The notes: generated by a model not told the origin, from the letters alone. A stretch of DNA of 64,000 nucleotides from Alteraurantiacibacter aquimixticola (GCF_004965515.1 NZ_SSHH01000003.1:1-64000); one strand, 5' to 3'. Positions 23,755-32,367 are shown, counted from the first letter of the stretch. A program made the numbers and translations.

Positions 23755-23783
23755 TCTCTAACCAAACAGCGTGACAATGTCAA
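23755..23783 (-). promoter_or_regulatory. Putative GTA operon promoter with overlapping palindrome
   Basis: On the minus strand TTGACA (23783-23778), a 17-nt spacer and TAGAGA (23760-23755). The -35 perfectly matches consensus; the -10 is weak, as expected for an activated promoter. The palindrome TGACA-A-TGTCA (23772-23782) covers the -35 and could be an operator. Confidence 0.5.
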
Positions 23784-23873
23784 TATAAAAGTGCCAAATA
23801 GGTTATGTTTTCCAGCTTGCACGGGCGGCGGCGCTCGCCTAACTCCCGGAAAACCGCGGGATCGGAGTGTGGG

Positions 23874-24515
23874 ATGAAGTGGCTGCGCGCCTTGTATGAC
23901 TGGACCATGGCCAAGGCGGCGCATCCCCATGCGGAGCGGTGGCTGGCGTTCTTTGCCTTCGTCGAATCGAGTTTCTTCCCGATTCCCCCGCATCCGCTGC
24001 TGGGGCTGATGTGCCTGGCCGAACCGAAGAAGGCGCTGCGCTTCGCCTTCATCTGTACCGCCTTCTCCGTGCTGGGCGGCATCTTCGGCTATGCGATCGG
24101 CTACTTCCTTTATGAGGCGATCGGCGAATGGCTGATCGGCGTGCTGGGCCTATCGGAGGCGTTCCCCAAGGCGGCCTGCTATCTGCGCGAGAATGACTGG
24201 CAGGCGATCCTGATTGCAGGGACCACGCCGATTCCCTTCAAGCTGCTGACGATCACCGCCGGCTTCATCTCGATGGATTTCGTGACCTTCCTGCTCGCCA
24301 GCATTGGCGGGCGCGGCCTCGTCTTTATGGTGGTGGGCGTGCTGTTCCAGCTCTTCGGCGCGCCGATCAAGACCTTCGTCGACAAGTATCTCGGCTGGCT
24401 GACCGCACTTTTCACGGTGTTGCTGATCGGCGGCTTCCTGATCCTGACGCAGCTTGGCGGCGGCGAAGGAGGATCGGACGATCCTTGCGGCAATGTGACC
24501 TCGATCGAGAGATAA
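23874..24515 (+). CDS. YqaA/DedA-family membrane protein
   Basis: 213 residues with about five hydrophobic segments. FVESSFFPIPPHPLLGLM and IAGTTPIPFKLLTITAGFISMDFVTFLLAS contain the paired Pro/Phe-rich re-entrant loops of the VTT (SNARE-associated) domain. DedA relatives are lipid carriers or scramblases. The start MKWLRALYDW follows GGAGTGTGGG. Divergent from the GTA operon across a 216-nt region; its stop touches the first ArsR operator. Confidence 0.85.
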   Translation: MKWLRALYDWTMAKAAHPHAERWLAFFAFVESSFFPIPPHPLLGLMCLAEPKKALRFAFICTAFSVLGGIFGYAIGYFLYEAIGEWLIGVLGLSEAFPKAACYLRENDWQAILIAGTTPIPFKLLTITAGFISMDFVTFLLASIGGRGLVFMVVGVLFQLFGAPIKTFVDKYLGWLTALFTVLLIGGFLILTQLGGGEGGSDDPCGNVTSIER

Positions 24516-24576
24516 TTCGACAATTGTCGAAATAAGGCTTGCATGATGGTGCGAACATTTCGATAAATATCGAAAT
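24516..24576 (+). promoter_or_regulatory. ars promoter with two ArsR-type palindromes
   Basis: Perfect palindrome TTCGACAATTGTCGAA (24516-24531) and a second one ATTTCGATA-aa-TATCGAAAT (24557-24576) flank or overlap a promoter-like TTGCAT (24539-24544), N18, ATAAAT (24563-24568). The second palindrome overlaps the -10 and the arsR start codon. Binding by ArsR would block both promoter elements; autoregulation by As(III) is inferred. Confidence 0.65.
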
Positions 24577-24904
24577 GAAAGCGAATCACGCCGTCATTGC
24601 ATTATCCGCGCTGGCTCAGGACCACCGCCTTTCTGCTTTTCGCCTGCTCGTCCAGGCGGGGCCGGACGGCTTGCCCGCCGGGCAGATCGCAACGCAGCTC
24701 GACATCCCCAATTCCTCGCTATCGCACCACCTGGCCCAGTTGGCGGAGGCGGGGCTGGTGCACCAGCGGCGCGACGGGCGCAGCCTAATTTACAGCGCTG
24801 ACTTCGCCGCGATGCGCGGCCTTGTCGACTTCCTCACCGAGAACTGCTGCGGCGGCGGCGATTGCGAAACGACAGCCATGCCAATGGAGACCAGGCAACC
24901 ATGA
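24575..24904 (+). CDS. arsR: ArsR-family metalloregulatory repressor
   Basis: 109 residues. Winged helix with recognition region DIPNSSLSHHLAQLAEAGLVHQRRDGRSLIYSAD (about 48-80). The C-terminal NCCGGGDC supplies cysteines for an As(III) site of the C-terminal type. No ribosome binding site precedes the ATG, which lies about 7 nt after the putative -10, so the mRNA is probably leaderless. The stop overlaps arsC (ATGA). Confidence 0.9.
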   Translation: MKANHAVIALSALAQDHRLSAFRLLVQAGPDGLPAGQIATQLDIPNSSLSHHLAQLAEAGLVHQRRDGRSLIYSADFAAMRGLVDFLTENCCGGGDCETTAMPMETRQP

Positions 24905-25395
24905 CACGCAATGTCTTGTTCCTTTGTACCGGTAACTCCGCCAGATCGATCCTGGCGGAGGCGATTATCAACCAGAAGGGCACCGGGCGCTTCAAGGCCT
25001 ATTCGGCAGGCAGTCACCCGCGAGGTGTCCCCAATCCATTGGCAATCGAGCTGCTCGAGCAGGAGGGACATGACGTGTCGGGCCTCCGCTCAAAGAGCTG
25101 GACCGAATTCGCTGCGCTGGACGCGCCCTTCCTCCATTGCGTGATCACGGTTTGCGACAATGCGAAGGGTGAAACTTGCCCCATCTGGCCCGGACATCCC
25201 ATCCAGACCCACTGGGGGATTCCCGATCCGGCGGGCATGCAAGACGATGGCAGACCCGAAGACTTTCGCATTGCCTATGACCGCTTGTCCCGCAGGGTCG
25301 ACGCCATGCTCAAGCTCGACGAAGACCAGCTCGATGCACGCGATTGGCGCGATGCCTTGACTGCGATCGGGCGCAATTCCGAGGGGGCGACCTGA
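24901..25395 (+). CDS. arsC: Arsenate reductase, low-molecular-weight phosphatase type
   Basis: 164 residues. P-loop LCTGNSARS (about 7-15) with the nucleophilic Cys, later cysteines in [16 protein letters not shown] for the disulfide relay, and the IPDPAG motif. It reduces As(V) to As(III) for export by Acr3. Its length (longer than about 130 residues) is common for alphaproteobacterial versions. Overlaps arsR and acr3. Confidence 0.92.
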   Translation: MTRNVLFLCTGNSARSILAEAIINQKGTGRFKAYSAGSHPRGVPNPLAIELLEQEGHDVSGLRSKSWTEFAALDAPFLHCVITVCDNAKGETCPIWPGHPIQTHWGIPDPAGMQDDGRPEDFRIAYDRLSRRVDAMLKLDEDQLDARDWRDALTAIGRNSEGAT

Positions 25396-26420
25396 TGGCA
25401 CTGTTCGAACGCTGGCTTTCGCTGTGGGTGGCGCTGGCCATTGCCGCGGGTGTAATCCTGGGCCTCGTTGCACCGGGCCTGTTCGCGGTTCTTGCCGAAT
25501 TCCAGATCGCGTCCGTGAATCTCATCGTCGCTGTGCTGATCTGGGCGATGATCTACCCGATGATGACCGCGGTGGACTTCTCAAGCATCAGCCAGATCGG
25601 GACGAAGCCGCGCGGTCTCATTATCACCGTCGTGGTCAACTGGCTGGTGAAGCCCTTCACGATGGCGGCGCTCGCCGTCCTCTTCTTCGATGTCATCTAT
25701 TCCGGATTGATTGCGGCGGAAGATGCGCAGCAATACATCGCTGGCCTGATCTTGCTGGGTGCAGCCCCATGCACCGCGATGGTGTTCGTGTGGTCACAAC
25801 TGACGCGGGGCGATCCGGCTTATACGCTGGTGCAGGTCTCGGTGAACGACATCATCATGATCTTTGCCTTCGCGCCGATCGTTGCCCTGCTTCTGGGCGT
25901 GACCGACATTGCCGTGCCGTGGGAGACGCTGCTGCTCTCAGTCGTTCTCTACGTGCTCGTGCCGCTGGGAGCCGGATGGGTGACGCGCGGGCGGATCGTC
26001 GAACGGCATGCAGGCGATAGTGGTGCAGTGGATCGCTTCACGGCACGCCTGAAGCCGTTTTCCATCATTGGGTTGCTGGCGACGATTGTGCTGCTCTTTG
26101 CCTTCCAGGCCACGACCATCGTTGGACAACCGTTATTGATCGTCCTGATCGCCATCCCGATCATCATCCAGTCCTACGGAATTTTCGCCGTCGCCTATGC
26201 CGCCGCCTGGGCATGGAAGGTGCCGCACCCGATTGCAGCGCCCTGCGCCCTGATCGGCACGTCCAATTTCTTCGAATTGGCGGTTGCCGTGGCCATCGGC
26301 CTGTTCGGACTCACCAGCGGCGCGGCGCTGGCCACCGTGGTTGGCGTGCTGGTGGAAGTGCCGGTGATGTTGTCGCTCGTTGCGCTGGCGAACAGGACAA
26401 GGGGCCGGTTCGCGCAGTAA
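25395..26420 (+). CDS. acr3: Arsenite efflux permease Acr3
   Basis: 341 residues with about ten transmembrane segments. [32 protein letters not shown] contains the conserved Cys of Acr3, and [31 protein letters not shown] is the second broken-helix motif. It exports As(OH)3. Start overlaps the arsC stop (TGATG). It ends 16 nt from the convergent spt gene. Confidence 0.92.
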   Translation: MALFERWLSLWVALAIAAGVILGLVAPGLFAVLAEFQIASVNLIVAVLIWAMIYPMMTAVDFSSISQIGTKPRGLIITVVVNWLVKPFTMAALAVLFFDVIYSGLIAAEDAQQYIAGLILLGAAPCTAMVFVWSQLTRGDPAYTLVQVSVNDIIMIFAFAPIVALLLGVTDIAVPWETLLLSVVLYVLVPLGAGWVTRGRIVERHAGDSGAVDRFTARLKPFSIIGLLATIVLLFAFQATTIVGQPLLIVLIAIPIIIQSYGIFAVAYAAAWAWKVPHPIAAPCALIGTSNFFELAVAVAIGLFGLTSGAALATVVGVLVEVPVMLSLVALANRTRGRFAQ

Positions 26421-26436
26421 TGCAAGGCAGCGGGGA

Positions 26437-27687
26437 CTAGATGATCCCCACCGCCTTGCCGGCGCGTTCGAACATGCCGAGGATGGTCTCGACCTCTTCC
26501 TCCGAATGCTCGGCGCAGAGCGAGCAGCGCAGCAGGGTCATGTTCGCAGGCGTTGCCGGCGGGCGCGCGAGGTTCACGTACAGGCCTTCCTTCAGCAGCG
26601 CTTCCCACATCGCTGCACCGCGCTCCAAATCGGGCATGATGACCGCGACAATGGCGCTTTGCGGCTCGGCAGTGCCGAGCTGGAAGCCCATTTCGGTGAG
26701 GCCGCCATGCAGCCGCTTGGAATTCTCCCACAGATGCGCGCGTTTGTTGGAGCCATGCATCAGCTTGCGGATCGATGTCGCCGCCGTCGCTACCACGCTG
26801 GGCGGCAGTGAGGCGGTGAAGACATAGGGGCGGCAGACCAGCCGCATGATCTCGAACTTCGGGTGGTTGGAAACGCAAAAGCCGCCAACGGTGCCGACGG
26901 ACTTGGAGAAGGTGCCGATGATGAAATCGACATTGTCGATGCACCCGGCCTGCTCGCACACGCCGCGGCCATGCTCGCCGATGAAGCCCATCGAATGCGC
27001 CTCGTCCACCAGCACCATGGCGCCGTATTTCTTGGCGACCGCCACCATCTCCTTGAGCGGCGCGATATCGCCCAGCATCGAATAGACGCCCTCGAGAACC
27101 ACCAGGATGCCTGCGCCTTCGGGGATGCGCTTCAGGCGCTTTTCCATCGCTTCGATATCGTTGTGCTTGAAGGGTACGATCTCGGCCTTGCCCATCGAAC
27201 AGCCGTCCCAGATCGACGCATGGCTATCGATGTCGAGCACGATGTAATCGCCCTTGCCGGCGATCGTGGAGATGATGCCGAGATTGGCCTGGTAGCCGGT
27301 CGAAAACACCATGGCGTGGTCCATGGCGTAGAATTCCTTCAACGCCTCCTCACACTCCTTGTGCCCCTGGTAGGTGCCGTTCAGCACGCGGCTGCCGGTG
27401 GTGCCCGCACCGTAGTCTTCCAGCGCCTGCTTGCCCGCCTCGATCACGTCCGGATCGAAGGTCATGCCCATATAGTTGTAGGTGCCGAGCAGGATCGTAT
27501 CGCGCCCGTTGCAGATCGCACGGGTGGGCGAGAGCACCTTTTCCATCACCAGCGAGAAGGGATCCTCCACCCCGCTGGCGAGCAGCGTTTCACGGACCTT
27601 GATGGTCTCGTCGAACTTGGAGAACAGGTCGCGCGATTCGCCCTCGCGCACGGTCGGCTGGTCGGCCTGCGTCACACCTTCGCTCAT
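26437..27687 (-). CDS. spt: Serine palmitoyltransferase (soluble, sphingomonad type)
   Basis: 416 residues. It condenses serine with a C16 acyl thioester to 3-ketodihydrosphingosine, the first step of sphingolipid synthesis. PLP lysine Lys262 in GTFSKSVGTVGG, DEAHS (228-232), stacking His156 in DIDSHASIW, and the YNYMGM motif near 70 agree with the Sphingomonas enzyme. The adjacent acyl carrier protein gene (8 nt away, same strand) suggests acyl-ACP as donor. Confidence 0.94.
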   Translation of the reverse strand: MSEGVTQADQPTVREGESRDLFSKFDETIKVRETLLASGVEDPFSLVMEKVLSPTRAICNGRDTILLGTYNYMGMTFDPDVIEAGKQALEDYGAGTTGSRVLNGTYQGHKECEEALKEFYAMDHAMVFSTGYQANLGIISTIAGKGDYIVLDIDSHASIWDGCSMGKAEIVPFKHNDIEAMEKRLKRIPEGAGILVVLEGVYSMLGDIAPLKEMVAVAKKYGAMVLVDEAHSMGFIGEHGRGVCEQAGCIDNVDFIIGTFSKSVGTVGGFCVSNHPKFEIMRLVCRPYVFTASLPPSVVATAATSIRKLMHGSNKRAHLWENSKRLHGGLTEMGFQLGTAEPQSAIVAVIMPDLERGAAMWEALLKEGLYVNLARPPATPANMTLLRCSLCAEHSEEEVETILGMFERAGKAVGII

Positions 27688-27695
27688 GTTCTGGA

Positions 27696-27938
27696 TTACT
27701 CGCCCTGCAGCTTCGTGACGGCATCAACCAGCTGGCCGTAGGTTTCGATCTCGGCCTGCTGGTTCATGGAAATGATGATGTCGAATTCGTCCTCGATCGC
27801 TGCGACGAAGTCCATCACGGTCAGGCTGTCGAATTCGAGGTCACCGGCGAAAGTGGTGGCGTCGGTAACCTCCACGAGCTTCTTGTTGAAGGGCTCGATC
27901 AGCGAGCGGATGGTGCTGTCGGTTGCGGCGCGGTCCAT
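27696..27938 (-). CDS. Acyl carrier protein of the sphingolipid pathway
   Basis: 80 residues with the phosphopantetheine serine Ser38 in FDSLTVMDF and a typical helix III. It lies directly upstream of spt in the same transcription unit, the arrangement described for alphaproteobacterial sphingolipid loci where a dedicated ACP feeds serine palmitoyltransferase. Housekeeping AcpP is not here. Confidence 0.88.
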   Translation of the reverse strand: MDRAATDSTIRSLIEPFNKKLVEVTDATTFAGDLEFDSLTVMDFVAAIEDEFDIIISMNQQAEIETYGQLVDAVTKLQGE

Positions 27939-28083
27939 GCGTATTATTCCAGTTCTGATAAGGGGCAGCGACGTGCTGCCATCCCATTGCGGCGGAAAAG
28001 CGGCTCTTCGGCCTGCTTGTCAAGCTTGGCGCACACTGGCAGACTCTCCGTCCAAGGCCAAATTCGCGGAATTGAGGGGCATG

Positions 28084-28641
28084 ATGACCCAGCCTTCGGA
28101 ACAGGGCAGCGGCGCTGAGGACGAGGCGCCGGCCGGTTTGCCGCAATATACGCCGCAAGCGGTGCAGATGCTGCGCACGGTGCAGGTCAATACGCTGATG
28201 CTCTCGCAAATGGCGGACCAGAAGGCTTCGATCCTGATGGGGGCGACCTTCCTGGTGTTCTCGATCGCGGTCAGCCGCTCGCTGGCGGGCGACCTGCCCT
28301 ATTCGCTGGCGATCCTGGCGGTCTTCGCCTTCCTCAGCTCGCTTTGCGCGGTGATGGCGGTGCTGCCTTCGGTCGGCAAGGCCGATCCTGGAGACCGGGC
28401 GAACTTGCTGTTCTTCGGGCATTTCTGCGGGATGGAAGAGGGGCAATGGACCGAGGATGTGCTGAAGCAGATGCGCCATGACGATCACCTGTTCCGTGTC
28501 ATGCTGCATGACATCTACCAGAACGGCCAGGTGCTGCAGCGGCGCAAATACCGCTACCTGTCGCTCGCCTACCGTATCTTCATTGGCGGGCTGTTCGTCA
28601 CGTTGACTGCGTTCGCAGTGGAACTAGGGCTTTCTCGCTGA
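28084..28641 (+). CDS. Pycsar-effector-like membrane protein (DUF5706 / PycTM type)
   Basis: About 185 residues. An N-terminal helix (PQAVQMLRTVQVNTLMLSQMADQKASILMGATFLVFSIAVSR) runs into TM1, a short turn gives TM2 (YSLAILAVFAFLSSLCAVMAVLPS), then a cytoplasmic region and TM3 (FIGGLFVTLTAFAVELG). The ADQKASIL-TM-TM layout and third TM match the Pycsar effector TM family. No nucleotide cyclase is adjacent, so a defence role is unproven. ATG 28081 and 28084 are both possible; GAGGGG precedes them. The stop abuts the divK stop. Confidence 0.72.
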   Translation: MTQPSEQGSGAEDEAPAGLPQYTPQAVQMLRTVQVNTLMLSQMADQKASILMGATFLVFSIAVSRSLAGDLPYSLAILAVFAFLSSLCAVMAVLPSVGKADPGDRANLLFFGHFCGMEEGQWTEDVLKQMRHDDHLFRVMLHDIYQNGQVLQRRKYRYLSLAYRIFIGGLFVTLTAFAVELGLSR

Positions 28642-29016
28642 TCAGGCGGGCCGTTCGATCAGGCCCTTTACCGCAGCCATGAACGGACCGATCGATACCG
28701 GCTTGGAAAGATAGCCTTCGGCGCCCATCTCGCGAATCCGTTCCTCGTCACCCTTGCCGGCATAGGCCGTCACGGCCAGCACGGGCACTTCGCAAAGGCT
28801 GGAGTCGCCTTTCATCCGGGCGATCAAGTCCAGCCCGGAGACATCCTGCAATTGAATATCCATCACTACTAGGTTCGGCAGGAATCCGCGCGCCATTTCA
28901 AGCGCTTTGCTGCCATCTGCAACCGGCTCCACCGAAAAGCCGCCGGCCTGCAACACATCGCAAAAAAGTTTGCGGTTGAGGTCGTTGTCCTCGACAACGA
29001 GAATTCGCTTGGTCAT
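28642..29016 (-). CDS. divK: Single-domain response regulator DivK
   Basis: 124 residues, receiver domain only. Phospho-acceptor Asp53, acidic pair in VVEDN (9-11), Thr83 and Lys105 are all present. ILVVEDNDLNRKLF and KGDEERIREMGAEGYLSKP closely follow Caulobacter DivK, which acts with DivJ, PleC and DivL to control CtrA activity. GGAGGATCGGGG lies before the ATG. Confidence 0.88.
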   Translation of the reverse strand: MTKRILVVEDNDLNRKLFCDVLQAGGFSVEPVADGSKALEMARGFLPNLVVMDIQLQDVSGLDLIARMKGDSSLCEVPVLAVTAYAGKGDEERIREMGAEGYLSKPVSIGPFMAAVKGLIERPA

Positions 29017-29113
29017 TGCGTCCCCGATCCTCCGTCCCCCACGGAAGTATTGTTACCGCAACCCTTACCCTCTTTTTGGACTGTGTACAATTATTACCGG
29101 CGGTGAAGATTTG

Positions 29114-29365
29114 GTGAAGCATGCCTCGGTTGTCGCGTTGGGCGCTCTCGGCTGGATTCTGGCGGAGGAGCGCCGGGCGCACCGTTTCCTCGACCTGACT
29201 GGCCTGACGGTGGACGGGCTGCGCACGGCGGTGGACGATGTTGCCACCCATCGCGCAGTGTTCGAATTCCTCTGCGCTCATGAGCCGGACCTTGTCGAAG
29301 CGGCGCGCGCTCTCGATATGGAACCCGCCGAACTTGCCCGCATGAAGGAAGCCCTGTCCCAATGA
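29114..29365 (+). CDS. DUF3572 family protein
   Basis: 83 residues. VVALGALGWILAEERRAHRFLDLTGLTVDGLRTAV and FEFLCAHEPDLVEAARALDMEPAELARMKEAL fit this helical family, conserved in alphaproteobacteria and without known function. A GTG start at 29114 (or TTG at 29111) is assumed; the frame has no ATG nearby. The stop overlaps the following HAD gene (ATGA-type, 29362-29365). First gene of a five-gene run to 32367. Confidence 0.75.
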   Translation: MKHASVVALGALGWILAEERRAHRFLDLTGLTVDGLRTAVDDVATHRAVFEFLCAHEPDLVEAARALDMEPAELARMKEALSQ

Positions 29366-29991
29366 AACGTCCGCTGGTCATCACCGATTGCGATGAAGTG
29401 CTGCTGCATATGGTGCGCCACTTCCGCGACTGGCTGGACGAGGAGCATGACGTGCTGTTCGAGCTGGAGGGCAATCCCTTCGTCCAGTCGATGAAACGGC
29501 GCGACAGCGGCGTGGCGATGTCCGAGGACGAGGTGTGGGAGCTTCTGGGCGGCTTTTTCGACACGCAGATGGGGCGGCAGACGCCGATTGCCGGATCGGT
29601 GGAAGCGATTGCCGAACTGCAGCGCGAGGCGGATGTCGTCGTGCTCACCAACCTGGTCGACAAGCGGAACGAGGCGCGCACGCGGCAATTGCGCGAATTC
29701 GGCATCACCGTGCCTGTCTATACCAACCAAGGGCCGAAGGGCGGGGCGCTGGCGCGAATCGTCGCCGAGCATGATCCGGCGCGCGCGATCTTCATCGATG
29801 ATATCGCCACGCATCACGAATCGGCGCGGGCCGAAGTGCCGCATGTCCATCGCCTGCATTTCTGCGGCGAACCGGCGATCGCCCCGCATGTCCCCTGCGC
29901 GCTGGAGGCGGGTGACGCCCATGCGCGAATCGACAATTGGGCCGAGGCGCTGCCCTGGCTGCTCGAAACCCTGCATGGAGAGAAGAAATGA
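29362..29991 (+). CDS. HAD-superfamily hydrolase-like protein
   Basis: 209 residues. HAD motif I ITDCDEVLL (Asp9, Asp11), motif II VVVLTNL (about 92-98), motif III lysine in NQGPKGGALARIV, and motif IV FIDDIATH. It is probably a small-molecule phosphatase; substrate unknown. The stop overlaps the RidA gene start (ATGA). Confidence 0.8.
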   Translation: MKRPLVITDCDEVLLHMVRHFRDWLDEEHDVLFELEGNPFVQSMKRRDSGVAMSEDEVWELLGGFFDTQMGRQTPIAGSVEAIAELQREADVVVLTNLVDKRNEARTRQLREFGITVPVYTNQGPKGGALARIVAEHDPARAIFIDDIATHHESARAEVPHVHRLHFCGEPAIAPHVPCALEAGDAHARIDNWAEALPWLLETLHGEKK

Positions 29992-30446
29992 GCGTCGAAT
30001 CCCGCCTTGCCGAGATCGGCATTACCCTGCCTGAAGCGGCGGCGCCGGTTGCCAGCTACCAGCCGGTGGTGATCGCAAACGGGCTAGCCCATGTCTCGGG
30101 CCAGCTGCCTTTCATCGACGGGCAGCTCGTCACCGGCAGGTTGGGCGAGGACGTGACGCTGGAACAGGGCACCGCCGCGGCCCGCGCCTGCGGGTTGATG
30201 ATCGCGGCGCAGTTGAAGGCCGCCGGCGTGCTGGAACGGGTGGAGCGCGTGGTGAAGCTCGGCGCCTTCGTCAATTCGACCGGCGATTTCACCGACCAGC
30301 CCAAGGTCGCCAATGGCGCGTCCGACCTGATGTTCGAGATCTTCGGCGAGGCCGGGCGGCACGCCCGCAGCGCTGTCGGCGTCCCGGTGCTGCCGCTGGG
30401 TGCGGCAGTGGAAGTGGACGCGGTCATTGCCCTTCGCGCTGATTGA
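29988..30446 (+). CDS. RidA/YjgF family protein
   Basis: 152 residues. GLAHVSGQLPFIDG, the VVKLGAFVNSTGDFTDQP strand and the C-terminal RSAVGVPVLPLGAAVEVDAVIAL are family motifs. This is the longer, RidA-like subgroup (YjgF/YER057c). The Arg of the classical deaminase site is represented by the arginine in HARSAVG. Role in clearing reactive enamines is inferred. The downstream GDPD gene overlaps its 3' end in another frame. Confidence 0.85.
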   Translation: MSVESRLAEIGITLPEAAAPVASYQPVVIANGLAHVSGQLPFIDGQLVTGRLGEDVTLEQGTAAARACGLMIAAQLKAAGVLERVERVVKLGAFVNSTGDFTDQPKVANGASDLMFEIFGEAGRHARSAVGVPVLPLGAAVEVDAVIALRAD

Positions 30447-31188
30447 CCGCTGGCGCGCGCCGGCTCCGCCTGCCGACGTGGCGGCGTGGCTCGGCAGCGT
30501 CACCTATGCTCATCGGGGTCTGCATGAAGAGGGGGTGGCGGAGAACTCCACCGCTGCCTTTGCCGGGGCCATTGCACGGGGGCTGGGGATCGAGTGCGAC
30601 GTGCGCCGCAGCAAGGATGGGCAGGCGATTGTCTTCCACGATGCGACGCTGGAACGCCTGACGAATCGCCAGGGGCGGCTGGACGACTTGCCGGTGGGGG
30701 AGATCACGCAGATCGCCCTCCGCGATGGCGGCGGAACCATCCCGACCTTGCGCGACATGCTCGACCAAGTGGTGGGACAGGTTCCCCTGCTGCTCGAGAT
30801 CAAAAGCGACAAGGGGCGCGACATCGAGGTGTTGTGCCGCGCGGTACGGCGTGACCTCGAAGGCTATCATGGGCCGGTGGCGGTGATGTCCTTCGATCCG
30901 CGCGTCGGCCGCTGGTTCGCGCGCAAGGCCCCGGCAATCGTGCGCGGGCTGGTGGTGACCGAGCAGGACAAGCGGACATGGCAAGCGGCGGTGGAGCGGC
31001 ATGTCTCGCTCTGGACCTCGCGCGCGCAATTCCTCGCCTATGACATTCGCGACCTGCCCGGCGCGTTCCCCGCCCGCCAGCGCCGCCGCGGGCTGCCGCT
31101 GCTGACATGGACGGTAAAGAGCCCGGCCTTGCGCGAGCGTGCTGCCGCGCATGCCGATGCCCCCATTGCCGAAGGAGAGGGTCTTTAG
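30400..31188 (+). CDS. Glycerophosphodiester phosphodiesterase family protein
   Basis: About 262 residues. The catalytic layout is intact: AHRGLHEEGVAENS (His near 38, Glu-Asn-Ser), ECDVRRSKDGQAIVFHD (metal Glu and Asp, catalytic His) and LLLEIKSD (metal Glu). It would cleave glycerophosphodiesters to glycerol 3-phosphate. The start is uncertain: GTG at 30400 gives a 47-nt overlap with the RidA gene, a TTG at 30427 is an alternative. Confidence 0.85.
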   Translation: MRQWKWTRSLPFALIDRWRAPAPPADVAAWLGSVTYAHRGLHEEGVAENSTAAFAGAIARGLGIECDVRRSKDGQAIVFHDATLERLTNRQGRLDDLPVGEITQIALRDGGGTIPTLRDMLDQVVGQVPLLLEIKSDKGRDIEVLCRAVRRDLEGYHGPVAVMSFDPRVGRWFARKAPAIVRGLVVTEQDKRTWQAAVERHVSLWTSRAQFLAYDIRDLPGAFPARQRRRGLPLLTWTVKSPALRERAAAHADAPIAEGEGL

Positions 31189-31230
31189 GACCCCTCGCAA
31201 TCGCGCCTGCGCTGCCCTAGATTGGCGGTA

Positions 31231-32367
31231 ATGGCCGAAGGCAATCTCACCGCCCGTATTGCTCCTTCCGTAGCCTCGCTCGATGCGAGCCAATGGGACG
31301 CGCTGACCGGCGGCGGCAACCCCTTCATGCGCCACGCTTTCCTTGCCGCGCTGGAGGAATCCGCCAGCGTCGGCGAGGGGACCGGCTGGCAGCCTGTGCC
31401 CATCGTCATCGAGGATTCGGCAGGAAAGCTCCTCGCCGCCATGCCCAGCTATGCCAAGAGTCACAGCCAGGGCGAATATGTGTTCGACCATGCCTGGGCC
31501 GATGCGTGGGAGCGGGCGGGCGGCAGCTACTACCCCAAGCTGCAGATATCTGCGCCGTTCACTCCGGCAACTGGGCCTCGGCTGCTGCTGCGCGATGAGA
31601 TATATGCCCTGCCGCTGCTCAAGGCGGCCGAGAGCCTGTGCCTCAAGGCGGAGCTGTCCTCCGCCCATGCGACCTTCGTAGAACCTGCACAGCATCACCT
31701 GTTCGAACAGGCCGGCTGGCTAAAGCGCGAGGACATCCAGTTCCACTGGGAGAACCGCGATTATGCGAGCTTCGACCACTTCCTCGCCGCTCTCGCCTCA
31801 CGCAAGCGAAAGGCGGTGCGTAAGGAGCGTGAGCGGGCCCAGCAGGGCGTGGAGATTCGCCATCTGGTGGGTGACCAGATCCGCCCCGAACATTGGGACG
31901 CCTTCTGGTTCTTCTACCAAGACACCGGTGCGCGCAAATGGGGCACGCCCTACCTGACGCGTGAAGCCTTCGAGCTGTTCGGGGAGCGGATGGGGGAGAG
32001 CGTGCTGCTAATCCTCGCTTTCGAGGATGACAGGCCGATTGCCGGCGCGCTCAATTTCATCGGCCAGGAGGCGCTTTATGGCAGGTATTGGGGCTGCCTC
32101 GTCGACAAGCCCTTCCTGCATTTCGAGCTATGCTATTATCAGGCCATCGATATCGCGATCGCGCGGGGCCTGAAGCGAGTGGAAGCGGGCGCGCAGGGCG
32201 GTCACAAGCTGGCGCGGGGCTATGAACCCGTGGCCACGACCTCGATGCATTACCTGCCCGATCCCGGCTTTCGTGCGGCGGTGGAGGATTTCCTCGACCG
32301 CGAGCGGCGGGGCGTGGAAATGGACCGGCTGCATATCGGCCGGCACACCCCGTTCCGCAAAGGCTGA
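31231..32367 (+). CDS. FemAB-like GNAT-fold N-acyltransferase (COG3146, PF04339)
   Basis: About 378 residues. GGNPFMRHAFLAALEES, GWQPVPIVIED, the FHWENRDYASFDHFLAALASRKRKAVRKERERA stretch and the C-terminal VEAGAQGGHKLARGYEPVATTSMHYLPDP are signature parts of this family of predicted N-acyltransferases. Substrate unknown (peptidoglycan or lipid amines suggested by the FemAB fold). ATG 31231 has no ribosome binding site; TAGATT ends 7 nt before it. Stop abuts the stop of the convergent Sel1 gene. Confidence 0.85.
   Translation: MAEGNLTARIAPSVASLDASQWDALTGGGNPFMRHAFLAALEESASVGEGTGWQPVPIVIEDSAGKLLAAMPSYAKSHSQGEYVFDHAWADAWERAGGSYYPKLQISAPFTPATGPRLLLRDEIYALPLLKAAESLCLKAELSSAHATFVEPAQHHLFEQAGWLKREDIQFHWENRDYASFDHFLAALASRKRKAVRKERERAQQGVEIRHLVGDQIRPEHWDAFWFFYQDTGARKWGTPYLTREAFELFGERMGESVLLILAFEDDRPIAGALNFIGQEALYGRYWGCLVDKPFLHFELCYYQAIDIAIARGLKRVEAGAQGGHKLARGYEPVATTSMHYLPDPGFRAAVEDFLDRERRGVEMDRLHIGRHTPFRKG

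Noticed and set aside
28081-28641. Complete Pycsar anti-phage system
   Set aside because: Only an effector-like protein is present; neither neighbour encodes a nucleotide cyclase.
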